NCBI GenBank assembly: GCA_022839445.1
Contig: JALHFC010000006.1
Coordinates: 1-64,000 of the forward strand
Direction of reading: 5' to 3'
Length of the DNA stretch: 64,000 nt
Origin: Pelotomaculum sp.
GTDB taxonomy: Bacteria; Bacillota; Desulfotomaculia; Desulfotomaculales; Pelotomaculaceae
Shown: positions 16,000 through 26,332 of the stretch, piece after piece
How the letters are laid out: the number at the start of each line of letters is the position of its first letter
Position numbering within the stretch: position 1 is the first letter of the stretch
Notes under the pieces: model-generated
What the model was told of the DNA's origin: nothing
Databases searched by the model: none
The model's input: the letters and a program-made list of their open reading frames with translations, nothing else
Program-made: the position numbers and the translations under genes

Positions 16000-17201
16000 T
16001 GGAAATATATGAGGGGGCGCCGGACAGCAAGGGGTATTACGGGCCATACGGGGGGCGTTTTGTGCCGGAGACTCTGATGCCGGGTTTAGAAGAGCTGGAA
16101 AAGGCCTACCGTGCAGCCGTGGATGATCCGGAATTCCAAAGGGAGCTGGAGCATTACCTGCAACATTATGTCGGAAGGCCTTCACCCCTGTATTTTGCCG
16201 AAGGGCTGACGGCGCATTGCGGAGGCGCCCAGGTTTACCTGAAAAGAGAAGACTTAAACCATACCGGCGCCCACAAGATAAACAATACTATCGGCCAGAT
16301 TTTACTGGCCCGGCGCATGGGCAAGCGCAGGGTAATCGCCGAGACCGGCGCAGGCCAGCACGGTGTCGCGACTGCCACGGCGGCGGCCTTATTCGGGTTT
16401 GACTGTGCAGTATACATGGGAGAGGAAGACATTCGCAGGCAGAGTCCTAACGTCTTCAGGATGCGCCTGCTGGGGGCCGAGGTCATCCCTGTCTCAACCG
16501 GCAGCAAAACGTTAAAAGACGCCATGAATGAGGCTATCCGTGATTGGGTGACCAACGTGCGGGATACCTACTACTTGATTGGATCGGTGGCAGGGCCCCA
16601 TCCCTACCCGCTTATGGTCAGGCAATTCCAATCGGTGATCGGGGTGGAGGCAAAGAGGCAAGTCCTGGAGCAGACCGGGCGTCTGCCCGGCCATATTGTT
16701 GCCTGTGTGGGTGGCGGGAGCAACGCCATGGGTATTTTCTACCCTTTCTTGAATGAAGCTGGAGTCAATCTAGTGGGGGTTGAAGCAGCGGGGCGCGGGG
16801 TAGATACAGGGGAGCACGCCGCCACATTGGGCCTGGGCAGTCCCGGCGTGCTGCACGGCGCACTTAGTTATGTGCTGCAGAGTGAGGACGGCCAGATCCA
16901 GTGCGCTCATTCCATTTCGGCAGGGCTGGATTACCCGGGGGTTGGGCCCGAGCACTCCTATTTGAAAGACAGCGGAAGGGTGATCTATACGTCCGCTACC
17001 GATGCAGAGGCACTGGAGGCGTTTGGCCTGCTTTGCCGGACGGACGGGATCATCCCTGCCCTGGAAAGCGCCCATGCCCTGGCAGAAGCAATAAAACTGG
17101 CGCCTTCCCTGCCGCGAGAAAATATAATATTAGTCAACTTGTCCGGGCGGGGTGACAAGGATATCCCGGCGGTTGCAGGTGATGCGGGGGTGTATGTATG
17201 A
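15993..17201 (+). CDS. trpB: Tryptophan synthase beta chain
   Basis: A 402-residue PLP enzyme that joins indole to serine. [14 protein letters not shown] opens it, the PLP lysine is in [13 protein letters not shown], and the phosphate loop VGGGSNAMG and [12 protein letters not shown] are intact. It is the classical TrpB1 type that pairs with TrpA. It overlaps trpF and trpA, so the operon is tightly coupled. Confidence 0.98.
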   Translation: MLVEIYEGAPDSKGYYGPYGGRFVPETLMPGLEELEKAYRAAVDDPEFQRELEHYLQHYVGRPSPLYFAEGLTAHCGGAQVYLKREDLNHTGAHKINNTIGQILLARRMGKRRVIAETGAGQHGVATATAAALFGFDCAVYMGEEDIRRQSPNVFRMRLLGAEVIPVSTGSKTLKDAMNEAIRDWVTNVRDTYYLIGSVAGPHPYPLMVRQFQSVIGVEAKRQVLEQTGRLPGHIVACVGGGSNAMGIFYPFLNEAGVNLVGVEAAGRGVDTGEHAATLGLGSPGVLHGALSYVLQSEDGQIQCAHSISAGLDYPGVGPEHSYLKDSGRVIYTSATDAEALEAFGLLCRTDGIIPALESAHALAEAIKLAPSLPRENIILVNLSGRGDKDIPAVAGDAGVYV

Positions 17202-18016
17202 GTAAGATCACGGAATGTCTGGAAAATATGCGCCGTACGGGTAAGAAAGGCCTGATCCCGTTTATCACCGCCGGTGACCCTGATTTGGCGGGCACAGTGG
17301 AGATCGCGAAACGGTTGGCCTTCGCCGGCGCCGATCTCGTTGAACTGGGTATACCTTTTTCCGATCCGGTGGCGGACGGTCCGGTAATCCAGCAGGCGTC
17401 CGGACGGGCGCTGAAATCAGGGACCACGCTACAGGGGATCCTTGAAGCAGTGAGGGAAATAAAAAAAGACTGCAGTATGCCGCTGATCTTGATGGGTTAC
17501 TATAATCAGATTTACAAATATGGGTTGCGCCGGTTTACTTGTGACGCTGCAAAGGCCGGGGTCAGCGGCCTCATTGTGCCGGACCTGCCCCACGAAGAGT
17601 GCGGGCCGTTGCGTGAGGAAGCCATTTTGGCGGGGCTTGATCTCATTCCTTTAGTAGCGCCTACCACTACCAATCCAAGGTTGGAGAAAATCACCGCCGG
17701 CGCGTGCGGTTTTATATATTGCGTTTCCGTAACCGGTGTCACCGGGACCAGGGAGCAAATGGGTACGGACCTGGAAAACTTTACGGGCCGGGTGCGCCGC
17801 TACACTTCCCTGCCCCTGGCCGTTGGTTTCGGCATTGCCGGGCCGGAGCAAGCGGCGCAAACAGCGAAGCTTTGTGACGCCGTGGTGGTGGGAAGCGCTA
17901 TTGTTAAAATCATTGCTGAGTATAATGATGTTTCGTCTGCCGGGCCGGCGGTGGAGAAACTCGTCTCTCAAATTAGGGGGACGCTGGATGGTTTGCAATA
18001 TACAAGGCCAAAATAA
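17198..18016 (+). CDS. trpA: Tryptophan synthase alpha chain
   Basis: A 272-residue TIM-barrel that cleaves indole-3-glycerol phosphate and channels indole to TrpB. The catalytic Glu is in [20 protein letters not shown], with [12 protein letters not shown] and [10 protein letters not shown] also present. It is the last trp gene. The aroF promoter begins about 45 nt later. Confidence 0.97.
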   Translation: MSKITECLENMRRTGKKGLIPFITAGDPDLAGTVEIAKRLAFAGADLVELGIPFSDPVADGPVIQQASGRALKSGTTLQGILEAVREIKKDCSMPLILMGYYNQIYKYGLRRFTCDAAKAGVSGLIVPDLPHEECGPLREEAILAGLDLIPLVAPTTTNPRLEKITAGACGFIYCVSVTGVTGTREQMGTDLENFTGRVRRYTSLPLAVGFGIAGPEQAAQTAKLCDAVVVGSAIVKIIAEYNDVSSAGPAVEKLVSQIRGTLDGLQYTRPK

Positions 18017-18062
18017 AATATATTGAAAATGCGGTGGAATATGATCGTATCCCCAAAAATCG

Positions 18063-18091
18063 TTGCCATCTAATCGCCTGTGTGTTAAGAT
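18063..18091 (+). promoter_or_regulatory. Predicted sigma-A promoter of the aroF leader
   Basis: TTGCCA (18063-18068), a 17-nt spacer and TAAGAT (18086-18091). It gives a leader of about 210 nt before aroF. Confidence 0.6.
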
Positions 18092-18163
18092 AAAATATAC
18101 TTGTAGGATGGTTTTTTGGTTGGGAAGGCAGCGCCTGCGGGCGCACAGGAGAAGAACGGCAGG

Positions 18164-18208
18164 ATGGCAAGGGAGGCGATGAGATTGTTTGCTTATGGTC
18201 CGACTTGA
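18164..18208 (+). CDS. Possible 14-residue leader peptide of aroF
   Basis: ATG 18164 to TGA 18208 encodes a short peptide ending RLFAYGPT, with one Phe and one Tyr. Its stop codon touches the first base of the terminator stem. GGAG lies about 12 nt upstream, rather far. This fits peptide-type attenuation by charged Phe or Tyr tRNA, but two aromatic codons are few. Confidence 0.3.
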   Translation: MAREAMRLFAYGPT

Positions 18209-18237
18209 GTACTCCTCCGGGAGTGCTTTTTTGTTTT
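18208..18237 (+). terminator. Terminator in the aroF leader
   Basis: AGTACTCC (18208-18215) pairs with GGAGTGCT (18220-18227), then TTTTTGTTTTT follows. It lies between the aroF promoter and gene, so it is probably an attenuator. Confidence 0.8.
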
Positions 18238-18309
18238 TAGTTTTGGAAATGATATTTAAGGTAAGGTTTTTTAAGGCAGGGTTTTTCCGATATGTAAGGG
18301 GGTTTAAAA

Positions 18310-19326
18310 ATGATTATAGTCATGGATCACCGGGTTGGTGATGATAAGATAGAAGCCGTACTCGTCCGGCTGGAGAGGCTTGGTTTTCAGATCCACTTGT
18401 CACGTGGTGTAGAGCGCACGATCATCGGCGCTATCGGGGAAAGAGGCCACCTGATCGGGGTGGACCTGGAGGTTATGCCGGGTGTGGAAAAAGTTGTCCC
18501 CATCCTACAGCCATATAAATTGGCCAGCAGGACATTCAAAGAGGAAGGAACTGTAATTAGGGTTGGGAACTTGGAGATAGGCGGTGACACCATCCATGTC
18601 ATGGCCGGTCCGTGCGCTGTGGAAAGCAGGGAACAACTCCTGTGCGCAGCGCAGATGGTCAAAGATGCCGGCGCTACTATCCTACGGGGTGGGGCTTTTA
18701 AACCAAGGACCTCCCCTTATTCATTCCACGGGCTGGAAGAAGAGGGTTTGGAACTGCTGGCGGAAGCCCGCGAGGCGACCGGCCTTTTGATCGTGACCGA
18801 GGTAATGGACGCCAGGACGCTGCCCCTGGTTGCCCGGTATACCGACATCCTTCAAATAGGGGCGCGCAATATGCAGAACTTCTTTTTGCTGAGGGAAATA
18901 GCCAAAGTAGACAAACCCGTTGTGTTGAAGAGGGGTCCGTCGGCTACCATTGAAGAATGGCTGATGGCGGCGGAATATATCATGTCCGGCGGTAATTATA
19001 ACGTAATTCTGTGTGAGCGGGGCATACGCAGCTTTGAAAGCTATACCAGGAACACCCTCGATCTCACCTCGGTGCCGGTGGTGAAGTACCTTTCCCACCT
19101 GCCTGTAATTGTCGATCCCAGTCACGCTATCGGTAAGTGGCGTTTTGTGCCGCCGATGGCAAAAGCCGCCCTAGCGGCAGGCGCCGATGGGTTGATTGTA
19201 GAAGTACACCCGAATCCCGTTGAAGCTTTGTGCGACGGTCCCCAATCCTTGATGCCGGAGAAATTTGCCGCGATGATGAACGATTTGAGGCAAGTTGCCG
19301 CAGTGATGGGCAGGAGGATGCCTTGA
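18310..19326 (+). CDS. aroF: 3-deoxy-7-phosphoheptulonate (DAHP) synthase
   Basis: A 338-residue enzyme for the first step of the shikimate pathway, class I beta type. A ferredoxin-like regulatory domain (about 1-70, [15 protein letters not shown]) is joined to a TIM-barrel with [44 protein letters not shown] and [10 protein letters not shown]. Its start has AAGGGGG. tyrA begins on the last codon. Confidence 0.96.
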   Translation: MIIVMDHRVGDDKIEAVLVRLERLGFQIHLSRGVERTIIGAIGERGHLIGVDLEVMPGVEKVVPILQPYKLASRTFKEEGTVIRVGNLEIGGDTIHVMAGPCAVESREQLLCAAQMVKDAGATILRGGAFKPRTSPYSFHGLEEEGLELLAEAREATGLLIVTEVMDARTLPLVARYTDILQIGARNMQNFFLLREIAKVDKPVVLKRGPSATIEEWLMAAEYIMSGGNYNVILCERGIRSFESYTRNTLDLTSVPVVKYLSHLPVIVDPSHAIGKWRFVPPMAKAALAAGADGLIVEVHPNPVEALCDGPQSLMPEKFAAMMNDLRQVAAVMGRRMP

Positions 19327-20426
19327 AGCCGCAATTGGGCCGGGTGGCGATAGTAGGTGTTGGGCTTATCGGTGGTTCCCTTGGTATGTCTCTCTGTGCC
19401 CGGGGTCTGGCTACGGAAGTGGTCGGTTTGGGATCCCGTCCGGAAAATTTGCGCCTGGCTTTGGAGTTGGGCGCGATTAACCGGATTGCGGTCACACCTG
19501 CTACAGGTGTGACCGGGGCGGACTTGGTGATTATCGCTACCCCGGTTAGCGCCGTGATACCGGCGTTGGACAACGTTTTGCCTTACCTTTCCCGGGGGGC
19601 CGTGGTCACTGATGTGGGTAGCGTTAAAGCTGAAATTGTGCGCAGGGCGGAAAACATGTTGCCGCCCGGCGTATCTTTTGTGGGCGGCCATCCCATGGCC
19701 GGGTCGGAGCAAGCTGGTGTCAGGGGCGCTGATCCCTACTTGTTTGAAAACGCTTTTTATCTAGTTACACCTACGCCTAAAACACCCGTGGAAGCATTGA
19801 AGGCTGTAAGGAAACTGGCTGCCGGGGTTGGCGCGAAGGTTATCGAGATAGAGCCGGAACGGCATGACCAAGCCGTGGCTGCGGTTAGCCATTTTCCCCA
19901 CTTGCTGGCGGTCACCCTGGTCAATATGGTAGCGAAAATGGATGAAAGTGACGAAATACTGCCGCTGGCGGCGGGGGGATTCCGGGATACGACCCGGATT
20001 GCCGCGGGGAGCCCGGTGATGTGGCGAGATATATTTATGTCTAACCGGGAGCAGGCGCTGAAAATGATCCGGCGTTTTAGGACGGAGCTTGATACTTTTC
20101 AAAAAACTTTGGAGCAGGCAGACGCCGATGCCATTTGGGACAGCCTGGAAAACGCCAAAGCGGTGCGTTCGGGGTTGCCGGCTAAAACAAAGGGCTACCT
20201 GCCGTACCTTTATGAAGTGGTTGTAAACGTTCCCGACCAGCCGGGGGTTATCGCCGGTTTTACAAGCATACTGGCCGCAGCCGGTATAAATGTTGTTGAT
20301 ATCGAAATTTTGAGGGTGCGTGAGGGTGAAGGTGGAACCATCAGGGTCGGTTTCGCCACCCTTGAAGAGCAGGACGGCGCAGTGCAACTCCTCAACGAAA
20401 AAGGGTACGCGACCAGAAAAAGGTGA
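19323..20426 (+). CDS. tyrA: Prephenate dehydrogenase with C-terminal ACT domain
   Basis: A 367-residue NAD enzyme that makes 4-hydroxyphenylpyruvate for tyrosine. The Rossmann motif is [14 protein letters not shown]; the catalytic-domain motif [12 protein letters not shown] and the His in [10 protein letters not shown] are present. An ACT domain (about 295-365, [17 protein letters not shown]) suggests Tyr feedback. TTG 19323 is chosen because AGGAGG lies 7 nt before it and it overlaps the aroF stop. Confidence 0.95.
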   Translation: MKPQLGRVAIVGVGLIGGSLGMSLCARGLATEVVGLGSRPENLRLALELGAINRIAVTPATGVTGADLVIIATPVSAVIPALDNVLPYLSRGAVVTDVGSVKAEIVRRAENMLPPGVSFVGGHPMAGSEQAGVRGADPYLFENAFYLVTPTPKTPVEALKAVRKLAAGVGAKVIEIEPERHDQAVAAVSHFPHLLAVTLVNMVAKMDESDEILPLAAGGFRDTTRIAAGSPVMWRDIFMSNREQALKMIRRFRTELDTFQKTLEQADADAIWDSLENAKAVRSGLPAKTKGYLPYLYEVVVNVPDQPGVIAGFTSILAAAGINVVDIEILRVREGEGGTIRVGFATLEEQDGAVQLLNEKGYATRKR

Positions 20427-20533
20427 GCTAATAAATAGCGAATCCATGAATTTTAGCGGCTCATTCATAGCGCAAGTGAGCTAAAGGATATGTAGATGTG
20501 TGACGACTTTTTAGTAGTTAGTCTTTTATGCGA

Positions 20534-20565
20534 TTATAAGGGCACGGCATACCGTGCCCTTATAA
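20534..20565 (+). terminator. Hairpin between tyrA and aroA
   Basis: TTATAAGGGCACGG (20534-20547) and CCGTGCCCTTATAA (20552-20565) form a perfect 14-bp stem with loop CATA. No T-run follows, so it may be a terminator of weak type or an mRNA-stability element. Confidence 0.55.
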
Positions 20566-20624
20566 ATAGATATGACCTTCTATGAGGTTGTTGCTTAAAA
20601 TGTTATATAAAGGATGTATAATCA

Positions 20625-21861
20625 TTGGATCTGTATATTAAACCGGTCTGCGGGTTGCGGGGTACAGTAGCTATACCGGGGGACAAATCCATCTCTCACC
20701 GGGCGGTAATGCTGGGTGCCCTCCATTGCCTGCTTTAGAAAATTGGGAGTGGAGATTACAGGACCGGAGGATGGGGTTGTTACCGTATCCGGCCGGGGAT
20801 TGGATGGCCTGAGAGAGCCGTGCGACATCCTTGACGCCGGCAATTCCGGCACTACCATGCGGCTGATCCTGGGTGTTTTGGCCGGGCAACCATTCTTTAG
20901 TGTAATCACCGGCGATGATTCCTTGCGCCGGCGTCCTATGGCCAGGGTAACTCACCCGTTGGGACTGATGGGGGCGCGGATTTCCGGCAGGCAGGACGGC
21001 GCTCTGGCGCCCCTGGCCATACAGGGCGGCAGGCTGGACCCGATCCACTATTATTCCCCGGTGGCAAGCGCCCAGGTTAAGTCGGCGGTTTTGCTGGCCG
21101 GTCTTTTTGCGGCAGGGGAGACTGCGGTAACCGAACCATACCTCTCTAGGGACCATACCGAGCGGATGCTCAGGTATTTTGGGGCGGAAGTGGATGTGTC
21201 GGGCGGCGCCATACGGCTAAAAGGCCGCCCACGCCTTTCGGGCCGGGTACTTAAAGTGCCCGGGGATATATCGTCTGCCGCCTTTTTGATGGTAGCGGCT
21301 TCGGCGATACCGGGTTCGGACCTTATCTTGGCCGGGGTAGGGGTGAATCCCACCAGGGCCGGCATTGTCGACGCGCTTGCAGAAATGGGCGCACATATTG
21401 AAATGCTAAATACCCGCCAGGAGGGCGGTGAACCTGTGGCTGATATCCGGGTGCGCTATAATGGAAGGCTATGTGGCGTATCGCTTGGAGGGGAAATAAT
21501 CCCCCGCCTTATTGATGAGATACCTGCCCTAGCTGTGGCGGCTGCGCTGGCCGAGGGTGAAACGGAAATTCGTGACGCCGCCGAGCTAAAGGTAAAGGAG
21601 AGCGACCGGATAGCTGCTGTAGTCCGGCTGCTAACCGGTTTTGGGGCCGCTGTGGAAGAAAGGCCGGACGGCCTGATGGTGAGGGGGAAGCGCACGATAA
21701 ACGCCTGTATTTGTGAAAGCCACGGGGACCACCGTATTGCCATGGCGGCAGCTGTAGCCGGGATGCTGGCCGGAGGGGAAACAGTAGTGCGGGGGGCCGA
21801 ATGTATTGCTGTGTCCTTTCCTGGATTTAATGATGTATTAAAAAAAATCAAGGTAGAATAA
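20625..21861 (+). pseudogene. aroA: EPSP synthase gene broken by a short deletion and frameshift
   Basis: 5-enolpyruvylshikimate-3-phosphate synthase, step six of the shikimate pathway. The first 37 codons (TTG 20625 to TAG 20738) read correctly up to [16 protein letters not shown]. The remaining protein continues in another frame from about 20718 ([17 protein letters not shown]) to 21861 with LDAGNSGTTMR, SGDISSA-type and ESHGDHRIAM motifs intact. About 17-20 residues expected between them are missing, so roughly 50-60 nt were lost with a frame change. The longest single frame, 20716-21861 (GTG), would lack the N-terminal substrate-binding segment. A functional copy elsewhere or an assembly error should be considered. 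Confidence 0.85.
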
Positions 21862-21972
21862 TACAATCGGAAGGGTTTTCCTAATTTGAGCTTTTATTTC
21901 GCTGCAAAAAAGGAAAAGTAGTAACTATGTCGAAATTAGCAAATGAATTAAATGAAGCTTCCAGGAGGGGCT

Positions 21973-22656
21973 ATGAAATCACGTCCCAATATTGCTATAG
22001 ATGGACCAGCCGGGGCAGGTAAAAGTACCGTTGCAAAGCTGGTGGCGAAAGAACTCGGTTTTCTATACATAGATACGGGGGCGATGTACAGGGCGGTGAC
22101 ATTAAAGGCGCTTCGCGAGGAAGTAAATTTTAGTGATTATAACGGCCTTGACCAGCTGGCCGCTGCGGCGCGGGTAAAACTTGTGGCGGGTGCGGATGCG
22201 GATCTAAAGGTGTTTTTAAATAACGAAGAAGTTACGGAAGCAATTCGCGACCCGGAAGTATCAAGAAACGTTTCCCTGCTTGCCAGGGTTCCGTCGGTGC
22301 GCAAGCGCATGGTTGAACTGCAGAAAGCTATGGCCGTGGGAGGCGGGGTGGTAATGGAAGGGCGGGATATCGGTACCGCAGTCTTGCCGGACGCGCCCGT
22401 TAAGATCTTTCTGACTGCGTCCATTGAAGAAAGGGCCAGGAGGCGCAGGGAGGAACTAGCTGCAAAAGGAGATATTATAGGGCAGCGCCAGATGGAAGAA
22501 GAAATAATTTTGCGTGACCAGGTCGACACATCGAGGGAAAAGGACCCTCTTGCCCCGGCCCGGGATGCTGAAATAATCGACAGCACATGCCATTCGGTAG
22601 AACATGTGGTGGCGATGATTGTTGCCCGCGTTAAAACCTGGAGGTATAAAACTTGA
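21973..22656 (+). CDS. cmk: Cytidylate kinase
   Basis: A 227-residue kinase that phosphorylates CMP and dCMP. The P-loop is DGPAGAGKST, with DTGAMYRAVT, VMEGRDIGT and the lid ARRRREEL also seen. ATG 21973 directly follows CCAGGAGGGG; an in-frame ATG 21 nt upstream has no ribosome site. It overlaps plsC by 4 nt. Confidence 0.97.
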   Translation: MKSRPNIAIDGPAGAGKSTVAKLVAKELGFLYIDTGAMYRAVTLKALREEVNFSDYNGLDQLAAAARVKLVAGADADLKVFLNNEEVTEAIRDPEVSRNVSLLARVPSVRKRMVELQKAMAVGGGVVMEGRDIGTAVLPDAPVKIFLTASIEERARRRREELAAKGDIIGQRQMEEEIILRDQVDTSREKDPLAPARDAEIIDSTCHSVEHVVAMIVARVKTWRYKT

Positions 22657-23228
22657 TTTACCGTTCACTCAAACTTTTTGTGCGAATCATCCTGTTCGTA
22701 TTAAGGAGATGGGAAATACGAGGGGTCGAGAACCTCCCTGCAAGCGGCGGTATGATGTTGGTGGCCAACCATACCAGCTACTGGGACCCGGTGGTAATAA
22801 TTTGTGCTTTTAACCGGAGGGTCCATTTTATGGCCAAATCTGAGCTTTTTAATATTCCTGTTGTTGGCTACGTAATGCGTATTTCCGGCGCGTTTCCGGT
22901 GCGGCGGGACAAGTCTGACCGGAATGCCATCAGGACAGCCGTTAGGCTTCTGGAAGACGGACATGTTGTAGGAGTTTTTCCGGAGGGAACCAGGAGTCAC
23001 ACGGGGGAATTGTTAAAGCCTCACCTTGGGGCCGCTATGCTTGCGTTTAAAGCGGGAGTCCCCATGCTTCCTATTGCGGTCAAAGGCGCAAGGGGGGTGT
23101 TTGGCAAGATAACAGTCAACGTGGGCAGGCCTGTTTCCAGCCCGGGCGGAACAAAAGTCAATAAGGCAGGCCTGGAAAAAGCCAGCGATATGATCATGGA
23201 ACAAATATCTGCCCTGCTTGATATATAG
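22653..23228 (+). CDS. plsC: 1-acyl-sn-glycerol-3-phosphate acyltransferase
   Basis: A 191-residue membrane-associated enzyme that makes phosphatidic acid. The catalytic HX4D motif is NHTSYWD, with the glycerol-phosphate motif FPEGTRSHTGEL and VPMLPIAVKGA. The cmk-plsC-ispH/rpsA order is common in Clostridia. Confidence 0.95.
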   Translation: MIYRSLKLFVRIILFVLRRWEIRGVENLPASGGMMLVANHTSYWDPVVIICAFNRRVHFMAKSELFNIPVVGYVMRISGAFPVRRDKSDRNAIRTAVRLLEDGHVVGVFPEGTRSHTGELLKPHLGAAMLAFKAGVPMLPIAVKGARGVFGKITVNVGRPVSSPGGTKVNKAGLEKASDMIMEQISALLDI

Positions 23229-23303
23229 ATATTTATTAAATAAAGAAGGAAATTATAAGTTTAAAGGCGAATGGTATAAGGATGTGCAAGAAGCGGTGAT
23301 GTT

Positions 23304-25343
23304 ATGGAAGTGCTGGTAGCCTGCAAGGCTGGTTTTTGCTTTGGCGTGAATAGGGCAATTGAAACGGCTCTGGCTACTGTGCGTAATAGGGACGGTCCCA
23401 TTTACACCCTTGGCCCGCTGATTCACAATCCCCAGGTGGTAGCTTACCTTGAAGAGATGGGTATAAAAGAAATTGGGGATATTGAAGATATTCATGAGGG
23501 CACGCTGGTTATCAGGTCACACGGTGTAGATCCGGCCTTGCTGGATATCGCCGCCAATAAAGGTTTAAATATTGTGGACGCTACCTGTCCATATGTCCGG
23601 CGGGCGCAAGTCCTTGCCCGTGATCTGACGGAGGAAGGTTACCAGGTGGTGGTTGTCGGTGACAATAACCACCCGGAGGTGCAGGGAATTGTTGGCTGGA
23701 CTGGTGGCAAGGCGCTGGTTGTGGAATGTCCCGAAGAAGTTTCCCGGCTCGAAATAAAGGGAGCGGTAGGGGTGGTGGCCCAAACCACACAACCCCTGAA
23801 AAACTTCGAGGCGGTTGTCATGGCCATGCGGGGCGTGTTCCTTGAAATTAAGGTATGCAATACCATTTGCAAGGCGACAGCCGAGCGGCAGTTAGCTGCC
23901 CAGAAACTAGCCCGGCAGGTTGATGTCATGGTTGTGGTTGGGGGCGCCAACAGCGCTAACACCAGAAAGCTTGCCGGTATTTGCCGGGCGATGGGGACGC
24001 CATCCTACCATGTCGAGACGGCTAAGGAGCTGGATGCGGTATGGTTTAGGGGATTAAAGGTAGCGGGGTTGACAGCGGGTGCGTCCACACCTGACTGGAT
24101 TATAGAGGAGGTAAGGAAACGAATGAGCGAGTTTGAAGAAAAGATCGACCAGGAAGAAGAAATGCAAGACGCGATGGAAGTAAAGGCCGTACGCCATGGT
24201 GAAATTGTGACAGGTACGGTGGTCCACGTTGGTCCGGATGAGGTGATGGTCGATGTTGGCGCCAAGTCGGAGGGAATTATCCCTATTAGGGAACTGTCCT
24301 GCTGTGATGTAAGTTCCCCCCAGGATATTGTAAAAGTGGGGGATGAGATAGAGGTATACGTGTTGAAAGCAGAGGACAACGAAGGAAAACTAATACTGTC
24401 CAAGGAAAAAGCTGAAGCGGAAAAAGCCTGGGTTAGGGTGGAAGAAGCGCTGGATTCCGAGGAGCCTGTGGAGGGAATTGTCAGGGATGTGGTCAAGGGC
24501 GGCCTCTTGGTGGATGTGGGAGTGCGGTCGTTTTTGCCGGCTTCCCTGGTGGAAAGAGGCTATGTGGAAGACCTTTCAAAATACCTCGGCCAGACGATTT
24601 CAGCCCGTGTGATTGAGATGAACCGTGGAAGAAAAAAGGTAATATTATCACGCAAGGCGGTACTGGAGGAAGAATATGCCCGGCTACGCCAGGAGATGCT
24701 TGATACTCTACAGGAAAACCAGGTTGTTAAAGGGGTTGTGCGACGGCTGACCCAATTTGGCGCTTTTGTGGACATTGGTGGTGTGGACGGCCTGTTGCAT
24801 ATTTCAGAAATGTCCTGGTACCGGATCAACCACCCCTCGGAAGTGGTCAAGGTGGGCGATGAGATTGAAGTGATGGTGCTAAGGGTGGATCGGGAAAATG
24901 AAAAAATCTCCCTGGGATTAAAGCAGGTGCTGCCGAATCCTTGGGATACGGTTGAAGAAAAGTATACCGTGGGCAGTATTATCAAAGCCAAAGTAGTCCG
25001 GTTGGCGCCTTTTGGCGCATTTGTGCAACTGGAACCCGGCGTTGAAGGGCTGGTCCATATCTCCCACCTGGCCGATAGGCATGTAGCCAAACCTGATGAG
25101 GTTGTGACTGAAGGTGAAGAGGTTAACGTTAAAGTGCTGAGTGTTGACCCCACTGAAAAGCGTATCCGTCTTTCCATACGGGAAGTGGCCAAGGAAAAGC
25201 AGGACAAGGAATATCGCGACTATAGCGGGGATAAAACGCAGGAATCATCAAACGGGGTTACAATCGGAGACGTGGTGGGTAACTTGTTTGATAAGCAGGA
25301 AGAAGAACAAGAACAAGATGTGGAAAACCAGCAGGAACAATAA
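23304..25343 (+). CDS. ispH: Fusion of IspH (HMBPP reductase) and ribosomal protein S1
   Basis: A 679-residue fused protein. Residues 1-280 are the 4Fe-4S enzyme IspH, the last step of the MEP isoprenoid pathway: cluster cysteines in GFCFGVNRA, VDATCPYV and VCNTICKAT, the catalytic Glu in NHPEVQG and GGANSANT. After a charged linker (about 280-300) come four S1 RNA-binding repeats (about 300-645; for example GAFVDIGGVDGLLHISEM, GAFVQLEPGVEGLVHISHL). The tail is Gln/Glu-rich. Such fusions are known in Clostridia and link isoprenoid synthesis to the ribosome; the reason is unknown. Confidence 0.97.
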   Translation: MEVLVACKAGFCFGVNRAIETALATVRNRDGPIYTLGPLIHNPQVVAYLEEMGIKEIGDIEDIHEGTLVIRSHGVDPALLDIAANKGLNIVDATCPYVRRAQVLARDLTEEGYQVVVVGDNNHPEVQGIVGWTGGKALVVECPEEVSRLEIKGAVGVVAQTTQPLKNFEAVVMAMRGVFLEIKVCNTICKATAERQLAAQKLARQVDVMVVVGGANSANTRKLAGICRAMGTPSYHVETAKELDAVWFRGLKVAGLTAGASTPDWIIEEVRKRMSEFEEKIDQEEEMQDAMEVKAVRHGEIVTGTVVHVGPDEVMVDVGAKSEGIIPIRELSCCDVSSPQDIVKVGDEIEVYVLKAEDNEGKLILSKEKAEAEKAWVRVEEALDSEEPVEGIVRDVVKGGLLVDVGVRSFLPASLVERGYVEDLSKYLGQTISARVIEMNRGRKKVILSRKAVLEEEYARLRQEMLDTLQENQVVKGVVRRLTQFGAFVDIGGVDGLLHISEMSWYRINHPSEVVKVGDEIEVMVLRVDRENEKISLGLKQVLPNPWDTVEEKYTVGSIIKAKVVRLAPFGAFVQLEPGVEGLVHISHLADRHVAKPDEVVTEGEEVNVKVLSVDPTEKRIRLSIREVAKEKQDKEYRDYSGDKTQESSNGVTIGDVVGNLFDKQEEEQEQDVENQQEQ

Positions 25344-25393
25344 AAAGGACTAGAAACCGGCATTAAACTATATAAGTTTTATAATTTTTTAGC

Positions 25394-25426
25394 AATTAGT
25401 GCGGTGTATAACCGCACTAATTTTTT
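25394..25426 (+). terminator. Terminator after ispH-rpsA
   Basis: AATTAGTGCGGT (25394-25405) and ACCGCACTAATT (25411-25422) form a 12-bp stem, running into TTTTTT. Confidence 0.92.
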
Positions 25427-25444
25427 CATAGGATAAAAAAGACA

Positions 25445-25470
25445 CCGCCTATAAACAGGCGGCTTTTTTG
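25445..25470 (+). terminator. Second tandem terminator
   Basis: CCGCCT (25445-25450) pairs with AGGCGG (25457-25462), followed by CTTTTTTG. With the hairpin just upstream it closes the aromatic/housekeeping supra-operon. Confidence 0.85.
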
Positions 25471-25534
25471 CATAATTTGAGACTAAATGGACAGCCTAAT
25501 CTTGAAATTTCCAACAATGAGGAGGCTGGAGCGT

Positions 25535-26332
25535 TTGGAGCAATTTCCCATCAGTATAATTATCTTAATTGTTGTGTCAATACTTATTTACCTTGGCCTG
25601 GCTCACCGTGTCCTGGACAGGATGAGGCTTTCCGACCGGGGAGCGCTGGTGATCATAGGCGCTATCATTGTCGGTAGTTTTATCAATGTCCCGCTGCCTT
25701 TTCTGCCTTTCAACACTTCCGTAAATGTCGGAGGCGCTCTGGTCCCTCTCGGTCTCGCGATCTATCTCCTGGTCAGGGCCGGTAGCTCTAAAGAAAGGAC
25801 CCGCGCGTCTGTAGGAGCAGTCGCTACGGCAGTCGTTGTCTATATTGTCGGTTCCCTGATCAACGCCGGGTCTACGGCGGAACCGGCGGGACGCTTTGCC
25901 GTACTGGACGCCATTTACCTTTATCCCCTAGTGGGCGGTATAGTGGCCTACATCTTCGGCAGGTCCAGAAGAGGCGCTTTTGTTGCGGCTACTTTAGGTG
26001 TCTTATTAGTGGACATTTTTCATTATGGATGGCTTTTAAACCAAGGCGCTCCTGCCGGATATGCCGTTAGCGTCGGTGGCGCCGGTGCTTTTGACGCTAT
26101 TGTCCTGGCAGGCATCATAGCGGTACTGCTGGCCGAACTTGTCGGGGAATCCCTGGAACGACTATCGGGTGGACCGGCTACAAAAGGTCGCCCGCCGGAA
26201 CTTTTAAAGGGTTTGAAAAAACCGGAGTTGGAAGCGCCGGGTCCGGAGGGCGAGGCTAAGGGTGGGGATATACCCGTATCGCAAAAAGATCGGGGAAAGG
26301 TGGTTGAAATAAGTGATGAGCAAAATAACTAG
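25535..26332 (+). CDS. DUF1614 family membrane protein
   Basis: A 265-residue membrane protein with about seven hydrophobic segments and a charged C-terminal tail (about 225-265). It matches the DUF1614 family found beside spoIIP in spore formers; the function is not established. TTG 25535 is preferred because AGGAGG lies 9 nt before it; the ATG at 25487 has no ribosome site. It overlaps spoIIP. Confidence 0.75.
   Translation: MEQFPISIIILIVVSILIYLGLAHRVLDRMRLSDRGALVIIGAIIVGSFINVPLPFLPFNTSVNVGGALVPLGLAIYLLVRAGSSKERTRASVGAVATAVVVYIVGSLINAGSTAEPAGRFAVLDAIYLYPLVGGIVAYIFGRSRRGAFVAATLGVLLVDIFHYGWLLNQGAPAGYAVSVGGAGAFDAIVLAGIIAVLLAELVGESLERLSGGPATKGRPPELLKGLKKPELEAPGPEGEAKGGDIPVSQKDRGKVVEISDEQNN

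Noticed and set aside
18090..18240. T-box leader upstream of aroF
   Set aside because: The conserved GGTGGNACCGCG antiterminator word is missing.
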